Part shown: positions 7,330 to 7,836 of the stretch, piece after piece
How positions within the stretch are numbered: position 1 is the stretch's first letter
Layout of the letters: every line of letters begins with the position of its first letter
NCBI GenBank assembly: GCA_003162235.1
Contig: PMMN01000048.1
Location: 14,578 to 22,413 of the forward strand
Reading direction: 5' to 3'
DNA length: 7,836 bases
DNA from: Actinomycetota bacterium
GTDB lineage: Bacteria > Actinomycetota > Thermoleophilia > Gaiellales > Gaiellaceae
Notes under the pieces: generated by a model
The model's database searches: none
What the model was told of the DNA's origin: nothing
Seen by the model: the letters and a program-made list of their open reading frames with translations, nothing else
Position numbers and translations under genes: made by a program

Positions 7330-7764
7330 TCAGGCGTTCTGCGCGTCGAGGAACGGAGCCAGCTCAGCGAGAACTTGGCCGAACACGCGCTCTTTCCCCT
7401 CGTCGTCTACGAGGACGTGCTTCGCTTTGGCCACGCCGCGCTCCGCGAGCACGATCGAGCTCGCGGGCCTGATTCCGTGACGCGCGAGCATCGCCGCGCA
7501 GCAGCCGCTCGCACAGCCCGATATCGCCAGCACCGGGCGTCCGCTCGAGCCGAGTGCGGCGCCGTCTTCCGCGCCGACTTCGGTCAAGCAAACGAGCTCC
7601 GCCAGTCCGAGTCGGTCGAGACGGAGCGCGATCTCGTTTGCGAGCTGGCCCAGGTTCGACGCTCCCGAGCAGGCGTAAACGAGTACCTCAGGCGCTGAGC
7701 CGGGCGTCGTGGTCTCCGTTTCTCTCTCCGCGTCGAGTAGGGGCATGGGCTGAGTCTGGCGCAT
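7330..7764 (-). CDS. DGC-domain family putative zinc-binding protein
   Basis: This 144-residue protein has the layout of the DGC-domain family (putative zinc-binding, named for a central Asp-Gly-Cys motif and four conserved cysteines). After a variable polar N-terminus (1-25) comes strand VLVYACSGASNLGQLANEIA with Cys32, then LAELVCLTEVGAED with Cys59, then VLAISGCASGCCAAML with Cys84, Cys88 and Cys89, then GIRPASSIVLAERGVAK. The four to five cysteines could bind zinc or take part in thiol chemistry. In this protein the motif reads SGC, so the signature Asp is Ser. There is no signal peptide, so it should be cytoplasmic. The family's function is not established. The start at 7764 has no Shine-Dalgarno; Met7 (7746) is an alternative with none either, and the upstream promoter-like elements would suit a leaderless message. 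It converges on metH and is not in its operon. Confidence 0.8.
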   Translation of the reverse strand: MRQTQPMPLLDAERETETTTPGSAPEVLVYACSGASNLGQLANEIALRLDRLGLAELVCLTEVGAEDGAALGSSGRPVLAISGCASGCCAAMLARHGIRPASSIVLAERGVAKAKHVLVDDEGKERVFGQVLAELAPFLDAQNA

Positions 7765-7770
7765 CTCGGT

Positions 7771-7799
7771 AAGAAAACGACTTTACCTCCGCCCGTCAA
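7771..7799 (-). promoter_or_regulatory. Possible promoter of the DGC-family gene
   Basis: On the minus strand, TTGACG (7799-7794) fits a -35 box. Seventeen bases later TTTCTT (7776-7771) is a weak -10. Transcription would then begin about at the ATG (7764), giving a leaderless message, which fits the lack of a ribosome site. The -10 match is poor, so this is tentative. Confidence 0.3.
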
Positions 7800-7801
7800 G
7801 C

Positions 7802-7817
7802 CGAGGGCGTCCCCTCG
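7802..7817. other. Perfect 6-bp stem-loop near the window edge
   Basis: CGAGGG and CCCTCG pair exactly around CGTC, just upstream of the possible -35 of the DGC-family gene. It could be the terminator of a gene beyond the right edge, or an operator. The neighbouring gene is not visible, so no choice can be made. Confidence 0.3.
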
Positions 7818-7836
7818 AGCTCTCAGCCGGCGCCCA

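Noticed and set aside
3613..7764. metH and the DGC-family gene as one functional unit
   Set aside because: They are convergent, so they cannot share a transcript, and no known pathway link joins them. Adjacency alone is not evidence.
1..7836. Mobile element, CRISPR, toxin-antitoxin or phage-defence system
   Set aside because: There are no transposase or integrase motifs, no regular direct repeats, no target duplications and no nuclease, helicase or toxin-like genes. Composition shows no clear island boundary.

Overview
The window is 7.8 kb of GC-rich bacterial chromosome. Its look (high G+C, strong third-position GC, several genes without a clear Shine-Dalgarno, a DUF4349 membrane protein, a cobalamin-dependent MetH) suggests an actinobacterium, perhaps a deep branch such as Thermoleophilia. 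That placement is inferred from style, not from a marker gene. No tRNA, rRNA, transposase, CRISPR array, phage gene or attachment site was seen.

Layout from left to right. (1) The 3' part of a DUF4349 membrane protein (+, 1-681), cut by the window edge. (2) A 156-bp convergent gap with two stem-loops (702-738 and 758-787), probably a two-sided terminator. (3) A 543-residue secreted protein made of fibronectin-III-like repeats (-, 838-2469). (4) A 157-bp gap with two inverted repeats. (5) A stand-alone response-regulator receiver (-, 2627-3061) whose phosphorylation pocket departs from consensus. (6) A 218-bp gap with two adjacent stem-loops (3221-3268). (7) A 57-codon gene with a good Shine-Dalgarno (-, 3280-3453). 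(8) A 159-bp divergent regulatory gap. (9) A full-length five-domain cobalamin-dependent methionine synthase, metH (+, 3613-7293). (10) A 36-bp convergent gap. (11) A 144-residue DGC-family putative zinc-binding protein (-, 7330-7764), with possible promoter elements just upstream.

The genes look like single units rather than one operon. metH is flanked by a divergent gene on its left and a convergent gene on its right, so it is probably transcribed alone. It makes methionine from homocysteine and methyltetrahydrofolate. The two envelope proteins (DUF4349 and the FN3-like protein) converge, and nothing links them functionally. No histidine kinase is present, so the receiver is an orphan here. 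I see no convincing new multi-gene system. The items most worth following up are the unannotated-size 57-codon gene divergent from metH, the non-consensus receiver, and the DGC-family protein whose signature Asp is Ser.
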